The notes below the pieces were generated by a model that did not search any database, was not told the origin of the DNA, and worked only from the letters and a program-made list of their open reading frames with translations. A stretch of DNA of 64,000 nucleotides from Thermodesulfobacteriaceae bacterium (GTDB lineage: Bacteria; Desulfobacterota; Thermodesulfobacteria; Thermodesulfobacteriales; Thermodesulfatatoraceae). A program made the translations under genes and the position numbers. Positions 36,715-44,323 of this stretch are shown one piece after another; position 1 is the first letter of the stretch, and every line of letters begins with the position of its first letter. The DNA is taken from positions 48,354 to 112,353 of the forward strand of contig WGCA01000038.1 of the NCBI GenBank assembly GCA_015494065.1. Direction: 5' to 3'.

Positions 36715-37139
36715 GAGCGGGGGCAGATTTCAAGCTCGCTAAAGAAGAAGGCGATCTCCCGGGCCGCAGATTCCGGGCTGTCTGAACCGTGGACGGTGTT
36801 TTCCCCCTTGCTCAGGGCAAAGGTCTTACGGATGGTCCCTTCAGCGGCTTCGGCGGGGTCCGTAGCCCCCATTATCTCCCTACAACGGGCGATGGCGTTT
36901 TCCCCTTCAAGGACCAGGGCCACGATGGGGCCGGAAGACATATAAGTGGTAAGTTCGTCATAAAAGGGCTTGTCTTTGTGGACGATATAAAATTCTTCGG
37001 CCTGCTTTTTGGTCAAATGGAGCATCTTCATGGCCACGATCTTGAGCCCACCCTTTTCAAAGAAACTTAACACTTCGCCGATGATATCGCGCTTTACGCC
37101 GTCGGGTTTGATCATGGAAAGGGTCCTTTCAACCGCCAT
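36711..37139 (-). CDS. ndk: Nucleoside diphosphate kinase Ndk
   Basis: 142 residues. Ndk balances nucleoside triphosphates through a phospho-histidine. [14 protein letters not shown] opens the fold, [14 protein letters not shown] and [15 protein letters not shown] follow, and the active histidine lies in [12 protein letters not shown] (about residue 117). The C-terminus ([11 protein letters not shown]) is short, as in bacterial enzymes. The RBS GGAGGA precedes the ATG, and a TTGACG/TAAGCC pair lies 30-60 bases upstream. Together with thiL it starts a reverse transcription unit. Confidence 0.97.
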   Translation of the reverse strand: MAVERTLSMIKPDGVKRDIIGEVLSFFEKGGLKIVAMKMLHLTKKQAEEFYIVHKDKPFYDELTTYMSSGPIVALVLEGENAIARCREIMGATDPAEAAEGTIRKTFALSKGENTVHGSDSPESAAREIAFFFSELEICPRS

Positions 37140-37170
37140 AAAATCCTCCTCGTTTTTTTATTTTTGGCGA

Positions 37171-37199
37171 GGCTTAGCGCAGCTTAAAAAACTCGTCAA
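37171..37199 (-). promoter_or_regulatory. Candidate promoter of ndk-thiL
   Basis: On the minus strand TTGACG (37199-37194) is followed after 17 bases by TAAGCC (37176-37171), giving a leader of about 25 bases before the ndk ATG. The -35 is near consensus and the -10 is poor. Confidence 0.35.
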
Positions 37200-37260
37200 C
37201 TGGTGGTTACGTGTAAATGATATCAGGTTTGCCGAACACCCCCCTTTTCCCCAACATAGA

Positions 37261-38583
37261 TTATCCGCCACCGGCCAGATCAAGTTCTCCCGTAAGTATG
37301 GAAGGGCTTCCTACGCTGCCATAAAAAGTAAGGTCTGTTCCTAAAGCCTCTATGTTTTGGAAGAGAGAAAAGATATTTCCCGAAAGGGCCATCTGGGTAA
37401 CGGGGACGGTGTTTCCCTTTTGATGTAAGATTCCTCCCACGCCGAGGGAAAAATCTCCGGAAACCGGGTCAGCGGTGTGCATCCCAAGAACTTCTATTAC
37501 TTCAAAGACCTTGGGAGGCGAAAGGAGATCTTCGGGGGTGCTTTTACCAGGAGCCAGGTAAAAATTGGTAAGTCCTACGGAAGGCGGGTTTTTAAAATTT
37601 GCTCGTCTTGCGTTTCCCGTTGATCCCTGGCCGGCCCTTTGTCCCCAATAGCGGTCAAAGAGAAAGCCCTGAAGGACCCCTTCCAGTACCAACGAAGTTT
37701 CCCTCTGAGCCACCCCTTCGTCATCAAACGGGCGGGTTCCCAGGGCTCCTACTAGGAGGCCGTCGTCAAAGATATTAACCAGGGGGGAGAAGACCTTCTG
37801 GTTAATTTTTCCCGCCAGCATCGATTTACCCTTAAGCACATTGTCCCCGCAAAGGGCCGCGGAGAGCAGTTCCAAAAAGTCTACCGCGATATGAGGGGGG
37901 AGGAGGACCGGGGTCTTTTGGGAGGGAATGGTTTTGGCCCCCAGGCGGCAAGAGGCCCGTTTGGCCGCAGTCTCGGCGATTTCTTCAGGCGACAGATCTT
38001 CAGGCTTAGGTGCCGCCTTCCATTCCCAGCCCATCTGGGCTTCTTCCCCTTCTTCTGCGATGACGAGGGCCAAAAGGGAAGTGGCCCGGTAGGGCCAGCT
38101 CAGGTCAAGACCGTTTGAATTGGCCAGGTAAAGGGTGCCTTCCTGGTCGTGAAGGGCTACTTCCTGGATCCTCTTTACCCTCGGGTTGGTAGCCAGGGCC
38201 TTCTCTTCCATAATCTCTAGAATATTTAAGGCTTCTTCCGGGGACAGCAGCGGGCGTTTAACCGGTGTCAGGCCTGGGTAATCTTCTGGTTCAGGGAAAG
38301 AGGCATTTTCCTTGGGCATGATAAGGACCATTTCCAGGGCCTTTTCGGCGGCGGCCAAGATATTTTCTGGCTCTAAGGCGGCGGTGTAAGCAAAACCCAG
38401 GGCCCCTTGGTGAATAAGACGAAGGGCCAGCCCTTTTTCTTCGTAAGGCTTGAAGGTCTCCAAAGAGCGGTCTTTTTTGCCTATTTTTAGCCCTTTTTCA
38501 AGAAAAAAATAGATTTCTACGGCGCCAACGCCCCTTTTTCCCTGCCAATCAAAGACCAGATCTTTTAGCGTGCCAAAATCCAT
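37261..38583 (-). CDS. TldD/PmbA family protein, TldE (PmbA) type
   Basis: 440 residues. The family forms a TldD-TldE protease that trims unfolded peptides and matures some modified peptides and antitoxins. This copy lacks the HExxxH zinc motif of the catalytic TldD and has PmbA landmarks: ANSNGLDLSWPYRATS, FDDEGVAQRETSLVLEGVLQGFLFDRYW and GMHTADPVSGDFSLGVGGI. It is therefore probably the non-catalytic TldE partner; the TldD gene is not in the window. It diverges from the AICAR transformylase gene across 118 bases. GGAGGG precedes the ATG. Confidence 0.88.
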   Translation of the reverse strand: MDFGTLKDLVFDWQGKRGVGAVEIYFFLEKGLKIGKKDRSLETFKPYEEKGLALRLIHQGALGFAYTAALEPENILAAAEKALEMVLIMPKENASFPEPEDYPGLTPVKRPLLSPEEALNILEIMEEKALATNPRVKRIQEVALHDQEGTLYLANSNGLDLSWPYRATSLLALVIAEEGEEAQMGWEWKAAPKPEDLSPEEIAETAAKRASCRLGAKTIPSQKTPVLLPPHIAVDFLELLSAALCGDNVLKGKSMLAGKINQKVFSPLVNIFDDGLLVGALGTRPFDDEGVAQRETSLVLEGVLQGFLFDRYWGQRAGQGSTGNARRANFKNPPSVGLTNFYLAPGKSTPEDLLSPPKVFEVIEVLGMHTADPVSGDFSLGVGGILHQKGNTVPVTQMALSGNIFSLFQNIEALGTDLTFYGSVGSPSILTGELDLAGGG

Positions 38584-38668
38584 AAAACCCTCCCTGCTCG
38601 GAATGAGGCCATTATAAAACGGGTTCTTACACGAAAATAGGGTTTGAGAAATTTTCTTCTTTGAGGTA

Positions 38669-38685
38669 GGGCTTTTTAAAAGCCC
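38669..38685 (+). promoter_or_regulatory. Near-perfect palindrome before the AICAR transformylase gene
   Basis: GGGCTTTTTAAAAGCCC pairs over eight bases on either side of a single T and ends just before the AGGAGGAG ribosome site of the gene at 38702. It could be an operator or a short RNA hairpin controlling translation. No regulator is known for it. Confidence 0.3.
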
Positions 38686-38701
38686 TTAAAAGGAGGAGGC
38701 C

Positions 38702-39997
38702 GTGAGCGAAGACCTCAAAAAAATGTACCGGACCATTGTAGGCGACCATTTTCCCCCAGAAATCAAGATATCTTTTGGTGAGCAAACCCTTCTTTACCGT
38801 AAGCGGACCTGGAAAATAGAAGTTGAACCCGGGGTCATAGAGGAGCGGGGCTTGCGTTACGGAGAAAACCCCGATCAGGAAGCGGCACTTTACGAACTGG
38901 TAGGTGGTAATCTGGTCCTGGGGGAATGCGAATTCATCGAGCCGGGCAGGGGTTTGGTCTCAAGCCTTTCTGAAGAGGATATGTTACAGTTCGGCAAGCA
39001 CCCCAGCAAGACCAACCTGACTGACGTGGACAATTCTCTTAACATTTTGCGGTATCTGGCCAAAAGACCAGCCTGCGTCATCGTCAAGCATAACAATCCC
39101 TGCGGGGTGGCTCACGGTGAAACGATAGAGGAGGCCTTCATCCGGGCCTTTCGGGCGGACAGAATCGCCGCTTTCGGGGGGGCCATTGCCCTTAACCGGC
39201 CGGTGACCAAGGCCTGCGCTGAGGCCATCAGCAAAGAATATTTTGAGGTGGTGGCGGCCCCGGAATACGAAGAAGGGGCGGTAGACATCCTCAAAAAAAG
39301 GAAAAATTTGCGGATCATTCGCATAAAAAGGATCGACAAGCTGGAAGAGTACTGGGGAAAACGGGTAGTGGAATTTAAGAGCTTAATTGACGGGGGTATC
39401 ATAGTCCAACAGTCTCAAGTAAATAAGGTGCGCGGGCCGGAGGATCTCAAACCGGCGGTGGCCAAAAAACCCGACGGCACCGAAGTGCGCTGTAAGCGCG
39501 AACCCACTCCCAAAGAGATAGAAGACATGATTTTTGGCTGGGCGGTGGAGATCGGGGTAACCTCCAATTCGGTACTCTTTGTCAAAGATCTCTGCACGGT
39601 AGCCATCGGGACCGGTGAGCAGGATCGAGTGGGGGTGACCGAAATAGCCATTTTTAAGGCCTACGTTAAGTACGCGGATCTTCTCTGTTACGACCGTTAT
39701 GGCATCCCTTATAAGCAGTTGGAACTTGAGATCCGCAAGGGGCAAAGACCGGAGTCCCAGAAGATCGAAATTGATGAAGAGACGAAAGCGGCCAGGGCCG
39801 GTCTTCCGGGCTCCGTCATGGTTTCAGACGCCTTCTTCCCCTTCCGGGACGCGGTGGACGTGGCCATCAAAGAAGGGATTTCCGCTATCGTACAGCCTGG
39901 AGGCTCGTTAAGGGACTGGGAATCCATCGAGGCCTGTAACGAAGCCGATCCGCCGGTGGCCATGATGTTTACTGGCCAACGGGTTTTCAAACACTAA
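38702..39997 (+). CDS. Stand-alone AICAR transformylase-type protein (PurH C-terminal domain)
   Basis: 431 residues from a GTG with RBS AGGAGGAG. It matches the AICAR formyltransferase half of PurH: LRYGENPDQEAALY near residue 51, VIVKHNNPCGVAHGET at 127-142, RADRIAAFGGAIALNRPV, TSNSVLFVKDLCTVAIGTGEQDRVG (PurH has GQMSR here) and DAFFPFRDAVDVAIKEG with IVQPGGSLRD. The methylglyoxal-synthase-like IMP cyclohydrolase domain is absent, so the last cyclisation needs another gene. A strong terminator follows, so it is transcribed alone. Confidence 0.85.
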   Translation: MSEDLKKMYRTIVGDHFPPEIKISFGEQTLLYRKRTWKIEVEPGVIEERGLRYGENPDQEAALYELVGGNLVLGECEFIEPGRGLVSSLSEEDMLQFGKHPSKTNLTDVDNSLNILRYLAKRPACVIVKHNNPCGVAHGETIEEAFIRAFRADRIAAFGGAIALNRPVTKACAEAISKEYFEVVAAPEYEEGAVDILKKRKNLRIIRIKRIDKLEEYWGKRVVEFKSLIDGGIIVQQSQVNKVRGPEDLKPAVAKKPDGTEVRCKREPTPKEIEDMIFGWAVEIGVTSNSVLFVKDLCTVAIGTGEQDRVGVTEIAIFKAYVKYADLLCYDRYGIPYKQLELEIRKGQRPESQKIEIDEETKAARAGLPGSVMVSDAFFPFRDAVDVAIKEGISAIVQPGGSLRDWESIEACNEADPPVAMMFTGQRVFKH

Positions 39998-40003
39998 AGA
40001 GAG

Positions 40004-40026
40004 GGCGCCCTCTTGGGCGCCTTTTT
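40004..40026 (+). terminator. Intrinsic terminator after the AICAR transformylase gene
   Basis: GGCGCCC (40004-40010), loop TCTT, GGGCGCC (40015-40021) and then five T. The stem starts seven bases after the stop codon. Confidence 0.9.
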
Positions 40027-40092
40027 CTCTTGGCGGCTAGCTTTTTTGCCTTTTGTTAAGTAAGATTTTCCCAAAAGGAAGGGGTTTAGTTT

Positions 40093-40578
40093 ATGGCTTA
40101 TCAGTGGTTGCCTCCCTCAAAAAAGCATAAACCCCGTTGGCCAGGGCGCCTGGTGGAGAGTATCACCCTGGAAAACGGGCTTGTCTTGGAAATTTGGGAC
40201 TATTCCCGGCGCCTGGCCGGCGACCGGTGGCTGGTGGGTATGCTGGCCCAAATAATGGTTGAAGCCCCGGCCGAGGCCTTCTCCAGGCGCGAACTTTACG
40301 AAATCTTCCTGGAAGAAGAGGAAGGGAAGGTCTACTACCGCTACCGTAAAGAAAGGACTTTTGTGGACGAGCGCCAGAAAGAAGAACTCTTTTCCCACCT
40401 TAAGGACCGTTTTTTGGAAGCCGCTTTGAGTTATCTTTCCCACCCGAGCTTTCGGGAGCGCCTGATCGCCGCGGAAGTGGCTCTTTACGAACGAAAGAAG
40501 AGTTGGGAAGAAGAGATTAGACGGCGTGACCAAGAACTTGACCGCCTGGAAGAGGAATGGAAGGACAGACCCATTTAA
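40093..40578 (+). CDS. Conserved-looking hypothetical protein
   Basis: 161 residues, not recognised. It begins with a basic stretch (PPSKKHKPRWPGRLVES), then a short beta region (ITLENGLVLEIWDYSRRL), and ends in two long charged helices (ERLIAAEVALYERKKSWEEEIRRRDQELDRLEEEW) that probably form a coiled coil. No signal peptide or membrane span. It is the first gene of a forward run after a terminator, and its last 22 bases overlap the hydrolase gene, so the two may be co-translated. Confidence 0.6.
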   Translation: MAYQWLPPSKKHKPRWPGRLVESITLENGLVLEIWDYSRRLAGDRWLVGMLAQIMVEAPAEAFSRRELYEIFLEEEEGKVYYRYRKERTFVDERQKEELFSHLKDRFLEAALSYLSHPSFRERLIAAEVALYERKKSWEEEIRRRDQELDRLEEEWKDRPI

Positions 40579-41324
40579 GTCAATTTATACCGCGCAAGGC
40601 CATAGCCCCTCCCCCTGCCCAAGCCGAAGACTTGACCGTTGAGCTTAAAGGGGGGACCTTGCCGGTGAGGCTCTTTCCCTCCTCGGAAAAGGCCCCCATG
40701 GTCTTTTTTTACCCGGCGGAAAGAGAAACCATCGACCATTACGACCTGCTTGGGCGCTATTTTCAGGAGCGAGATCTAACTTTAGCCGTCATCGGGTACC
40801 GAGGGATGAACGAAGGCCGCGGTGAAGCCTCCTTTGACAACATCTTTGAAGACGCCAAGGAGGCCTTCTGGGTGGTGAAGGAAAGGCTTGCCCAGAAAGG
40901 GCGTAAGGGGCCCATTTCTTTGCTCGGGCGTTCTTTGGGGGCCGGGGTAGCCCTGAGGGTGGCGGTAGAAATTCCGGGAGAAATTTCAGCCTTAATTTTA
41001 GACAGCCCCATCGTGGACGGTCTTTCCTGGTTGGCACGACGGGGCCTTTCCTGGCCCAGTGATCCTTTTCAGGTCCTTGAGCTAATAAAAGGCTGGCGCA
41101 AACCCCTTCTCATTTTCCAGGCGCAACTTGACGAGGAGGTTTCCCTTCCCGAGGCCGAAAAACTTCTTATCTTTTGTGCAGGGCATAACAAACGGCTCCT
41201 TATCATGCCGGGGTTCAGGCGCGAAGAGACCATAGAAAAGGGCGGTCCCCTTTATGCGGAAACCATAGCAGAGTTGCTTAACCGTTTGGCCAGCCGTTTT
41301 GGCTGGAAAAGAAAGACCCATTAG
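40557..41324 (+). CDS. Alpha/beta hydrolase fold protein
   Basis: 255 residues. The nucleophile elbow is LLGRSLGAG (Ser about residue 124), preceded by MVFFYPAERETIDHYDLLGRYFQ and IGYRGMNEGRGEASFDN, which resemble the BEM46/YfhR group of hydrolases. An acidic residue in LIFQAQLDEEVSLPEAEKL is a likely catalytic aspartate; the histidine would be near the C-terminus, though no clear one is seen after the usual GHN. The substrate is unknown. It starts inside the preceding gene. Confidence 0.72.
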   Translation: MEGQTHLSQFIPRKAIAPPPAQAEDLTVELKGGTLPVRLFPSSEKAPMVFFYPAERETIDHYDLLGRYFQERDLTLAVIGYRGMNEGRGEASFDNIFEDAKEAFWVVKERLAQKGRKGPISLLGRSLGAGVALRVAVEIPGEISALILDSPIVDGLSWLARRGLSWPSDPFQVLELIKGWRKPLLIFQAQLDEEVSLPEAEKLLIFCAGHNKRLLIMPGFRREETIEKGGPLYAETIAELLNRLASRFGWKRKTH

Positions 41325-41336
41325 GAGGGAAGCTGT

Positions 41337-41843
41337 ATGAGCCGGAAAGGACGGAAGTGGATTACCGAAACCCAAGAGTTTCAAACCACCGATGATCCCT
41401 ATCTTCCTAAGAAATATCCCGGGGGAGAGGCCATTTGCCCCCGTTGTCACGCCGTGTTTCGGGACAAGCGCTGGCTGTTAGACGAAGAGTTTTACCAGGA
41501 GTTTAAAGACAGTGACCTGGTGCCCAAATTTTTGTGCCCCGGCTGCCGTAAGGCCGTCGACCGCTATCCCATGGGGTATCTCTACCTTTCGGGCCCCTTC
41601 TTTGAAGAACACAAGGAAGAGATCATGAGGATTATCAATAACGAATATGAAAGGGCCCGCCAGAATAATCCTTTGCAGCAGATTATCGCTATCTATGAAG
41701 AAGACGGCCAGACGGTGGTCGAGACCACCACAGAAAATCTGGCCCAACGCCTGGGTCGGGCCGTATATCGGGCCTATAAGGGGGACCTCACCTTTAAATG
41801 GTCAGAAGGGAATAAGTTGGTACGGGTATATTGGAGCCGCTAG
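41337..41843 (+). CDS. Zinc-binding protein of the BCAM0308 type
   Basis: 168 residues. Two CxxC pairs (ICPRCHAVF near residue 33 and LCPGCRKAVDRYPMGYLYLSG near 63) bind zinc, followed by an alpha-beta region with ERARQNNPLQQIIAIYEEDG and ETTTENLAQRLGRAVYRAYKG. The layout, including CP.CRK..D..P.G..., matches a family labelled BCAM0308 (an NMD3-like zinc domain) in several bacteria. Function unknown; an RNA- or ribosome-related role has been proposed from the fold only. GGAGGG precedes the start and the next RBS begins at its stop. Confidence 0.65.
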   Translation: MSRKGRKWITETQEFQTTDDPYLPKKYPGGEAICPRCHAVFRDKRWLLDEEFYQEFKDSDLVPKFLCPGCRKAVDRYPMGYLYLSGPFFEEHKEEIMRIINNEYERARQNNPLQQIIAIYEEDGQTVVETTTENLAQRLGRAVYRAYKGDLTFKWSEGNKLVRVYWSR

Positions 41844-41851
41844 GAGGTTTT

Positions 41852-42241
41852 ATGGCCGAAAGGCGTCCCTTAACAGAAGACGAAATAGAATACTTCAAGG
41901 AAAAGCTCCTCAAACGAAAGAAGGAACTGTGGCGGGAGGTAATTGAAACCCTGGAGAGGGAAGGGGCCGAAGAGTATCAGGATCTCATCCGTACGGTCAA
42001 GGAAGAGGAAGATCTGGCCCTGGCAGACATTCATGAAGATACCCTTCTAGGGCTGCTTGAACCCAAGATCCGGGAGCTGGAAGAGATAGACCAGGCCCTT
42101 TTGCGGATAGAGCTCGGCGAGTATGGTCGTTGTGTGGATTGCGGCAAGTGGTTGCGCCTAAAACGTCTGGAGATCATGCCCTGGGCGGCCCGCTGCCGTG
42201 AATGCCAGGAGAAATGGGAGAAATTAAGGGCGCTGGAATAA
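41852..42241 (+). CDS. DksA/TraR-type zinc finger protein
   Basis: 129 residues from the ATG at 41852 with the RBS AGGAGG eight bases before it. The long N-terminal coiled coil (residues 10-75, with KEEEDLALADIHEDTLLGLLEPKI) carries acidic residues where DksA has its DxxDxA tip. The C-terminal zinc finger is CVDCGKWLRLKRLEIMPWAARCREC, preceded by LRIELGEYGRC. DksA-like proteins bind the RNA polymerase secondary channel and modulate rRNA and stress promoters. The first base of the pgsA ATG directly follows its stop. Confidence 0.87.
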   Translation: MAERRPLTEDEIEYFKEKLLKRKKELWREVIETLEREGAEEYQDLIRTVKEEEDLALADIHEDTLLGLLEPKIRELEEIDQALLRIELGEYGRCVDCGKWLRLKRLEIMPWAARCRECQEKWEKLRALE

Positions 42242-43195
42242 ATGAAAATAACCGCTAACAGGCTGACCCTCTTACGCATCATCTTGCTCCCTCTCCCCTG
42301 CCTCCTCTTATACGGGGGGCCTTCTGCCAAGTTGACCGCCGTGGGGATAGGTTCTCTCCTAGGGCTTACGGACTATTTCGATGGGCTACTGGCCCGGCGG
42401 CAGGGGGTTACCCGGTTGGGGGCTTTTCTTGACCCGGTGGCGGACAAGGTTTTTGTCGCCGCCATTTTCCTTTTTCTGGTGAAGCTGGGTTTTCTTCCCC
42501 TCTGGTTGGTCCTGGGCCTGTTGGTGCGGGAATTTCTGGTAGCCACTTTGAGGACCAAAGTACCGGGTAGTCTTCCGGTGACCTGGTGGGCCAAAGTGAA
42601 GACCACCTGTCAAATGCTGGTGGCGGCCCTTATCATCGCTTTGGCGGCCTATCCTGCCCACGCCTTTTGGTTCTATCTTCTGGCAGCGACTTTTCTGGCG
42701 CTGGGGGCCTTTTGGGTTAAGCTTGAGCGGAAATACCGGGGGGTGTTGTTTGCCTTTTCCTTCCTTCTTCCCGGGTTTTCGCTATTTTCTCCGCCCCAAC
42801 AATTCCTGTGGCTGGGTCTTTTGGCCCTTCTGGTCACCTGGTTTTCGGCCTGGCCTTATTTACGCCAGGGGTTGGTTTATTTGAAAAGGAAGGAGATGGC
42901 AGAAGTCCTGGCCGCGGTGGCCTTCCCGGCTTTCATCGTTTTGCTCTTGGGCAGGAGCGGTTCTGGCTGGTTTCTAGTCCCGTTGATTATCGCCCTTGAA
43001 TTTCTTAAGGAAGGGCTCCGCTTGCTTGCAGCGCGGAAGGATTTCGGGCCGGCCTGGTTCCTAGCGGCCTTGAGTCTTTGCGCCTATTTCTTGCCTCCCG
43101 GGTTGGTTTCTGCTTATTTGGCCGTGATATTTATCTACCAAGCAAGCGAGGTGCTCAAATTTCTCTGGGAAAAAAGGTCCGATCTTCTGGGCTAA
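42242..43195 (+). CDS. pgsA: CDP-alcohol phosphatidyltransferase (PgsA-like) with C-terminal membrane extension
   Basis: 317 residues. The first 180 are a normal CDP-alcohol phosphatidyltransferase with the motif DYFDGLLARRQGVTRLGAFLDPVAD (DxxDGxxAR-G-D-D) at about 46-70, which binds CDP-diacylglycerol and two metal ions. It probably makes phosphatidylglycerol phosphate. The remaining 130 residues form about four more hydrophobic segments not needed in PgsA, with KEGLRLLAARKDFG between two of them. No known domain recognised in that part. It starts immediately after the DksA-type gene and ends two bases before a convergent gene. Confidence 0.82.
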   Translation: MKITANRLTLLRIILLPLPCLLLYGGPSAKLTAVGIGSLLGLTDYFDGLLARRQGVTRLGAFLDPVADKVFVAAIFLFLVKLGFLPLWLVLGLLVREFLVATLRTKVPGSLPVTWWAKVKTTCQMLVAALIIALAAYPAHAFWFYLLAATFLALGAFWVKLERKYRGVLFAFSFLLPGFSLFSPPQQFLWLGLLALLVTWFSAWPYLRQGLVYLKRKEMAEVLAAVAFPAFIVLLLGRSGSGWFLVPLIIALEFLKEGLRLLAARKDFGPAWFLAALSLCAYFLPPGLVSAYLAVIFIYQASEVLKFLWEKRSDLLG

Positions 43196-43196
43196 A

Positions 43197-43667
43197 CTAG
43201 ACCTCTTCAGGAAGGACCCTAATAATAAGGGCCTCTTCGTCGCATTCCGGAAATTTGGGACATTTGACGCAGTCAGCCCAGACTTTATGGGGAAGATCTG
43301 TCTTGTCAATGGGGGAAAAGCCCAGTTTTTCAAAGAAATCAGGAGAATTGGTGAGCACAAAAACCTTGGGTATTTCAAGTTTTTGGGCTTCCTCAAGGCA
43401 GGCGGCGACCAACTTGGCCCCTACCCCGATCCCTTGATATTCTTCACTTACCACCAAGGAGCGGATTTCAGCCAGATCTTCCCAGCAGATATGCAAAGCG
43501 CAGGCCCCGGCGATTAAATCTTTGCCCTTTGGCACAAAGACAAAGAATTCCCGTATATTTTCATATATTTCCGAAAGGGCCCGGGGGATCACCTGCCCGG
43601 TTTTGGCAAAGTGCGAGATTAGGCGGTGGATATCCCGGGCGTCACGGATGGTGGCTTTACGGATCAT
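43197..43667 (-). CDS. Short N-acetylglutamate synthase-type GNAT acetyltransferase
   Basis: 156 residues with the GNAT fold. Acetyl-CoA binds at EIRSLVVSEEYQGIGVGAKLVAACL. PKVFVLTNSPDFFEKLGFSPIDKTDLPHKVW and the cysteine set DCVKCPKFPECDEEALI match the short ArgA-like N-acetyltransferases that catalyse the first step of arginine synthesis in many bacteria without classical ArgA. It is followed upstream by a SPOR gene (four-base overlap) and then argS. Regulation by arginine is common in the family but cannot be seen here. Confidence 0.8.
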   Translation of the reverse strand: MIRKATIRDARDIHRLISHFAKTGQVIPRALSEIYENIREFFVFVPKGKDLIAGACALHICWEDLAEIRSLVVSEEYQGIGVGAKLVAACLEEAQKLEIPKVFVLTNSPDFFEKLGFSPIDKTDLPHKVWADCVKCPKFPECDEEALIIRVLPEEV

Positions 43668-44323
43668 CTTTCACTCAGGCGCTGGATATAAAAGGCCTTA
43701 AATTTTTCTTTTTGTTTTAATTTTTCTCCGAAACTCCGGGCTTGCGAAATGGTGGGAAAACGGCCTACATAGACCCGGTACCACGTGCCTTTTTGGGGGA
43801 GGGTCACCCGGCGCACAAAGGCTTCATAGCCCTTTTCCCGCAGGTACCGCACGAATTTTTCTGCTTCCTGGGCGCTACGCAAAGAGGCTACCTGCACGGT
43901 GTAGAAAACCTGTTTTTTGAGGCTTTTTTTGGGGGTGATTTTGGGCTTGGTGGTTTCCCTCTTTTTGGGTGGGGACGGCTCGGCTGCTGGTTTGGCGGTT
44001 TTGGTCTTTTCCGGGGCGGTCTGGGGCCTTTCTGGGGCCATTGGTTCGGGTTTGGCAGCGACCTTTTCTTGTGGTTCACCTACCAAGGGCGGGGGTTTTA
44101 CCTCTTCAAAGACCGGGGGCGGTGGTGCGACTTTTTCTTTTTTAGCGGTTAGGGCCTCTTTGCTTACGGGAGAAGCCATCTTTTTTACCCGGCTCCCCAC
44201 CACTTTTTGGCCGAAATAAAAACCCAGCACGAACATCCATAAAAAGAGACAAATGAGCAGCCCCAGAGAAAAAATCAGCCCGGGCCAGCCCAATTCCAGA
44301 CGGAATCGTTTCTTTTTAGCCAT
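43664..44323 (-). CDS. SPOR-domain cell-division-type protein
   Basis: 219 residues. A cytoplasmic basic start (MAKKKRFRLELG) leads to one membrane span at about 13-35. Residues 55-130 are a low-complexity Pro/Lys/Ala linker, and the C-terminal SPOR domain starts QVFYTVQVASLRSAQEAEKF and includes TWYRVYVGRFPTISQARSF. SPOR domains bind denuded septal peptidoglycan, as in FtsN and DedD. It is placed between argS and the acetyltransferase gene. A link to argS has been seen in other genomes but is not functional evidence. Confidence 0.87.
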   Translation of the reverse strand: MAKKKRFRLELGWPGLIFSLGLLICLFLWMFVLGFYFGQKVVGSRVKKMASPVSKEALTAKKEKVAPPPPVFEEVKPPPLVGEPQEKVAAKPEPMAPERPQTAPEKTKTAKPAAEPSPPKKRETTKPKITPKKSLKKQVFYTVQVASLRSAQEAEKFVRYLREKGYEAFVRRVTLPQKGTWYRVYVGRFPTISQARSFGEKLKQKEKFKAFYIQRLSER

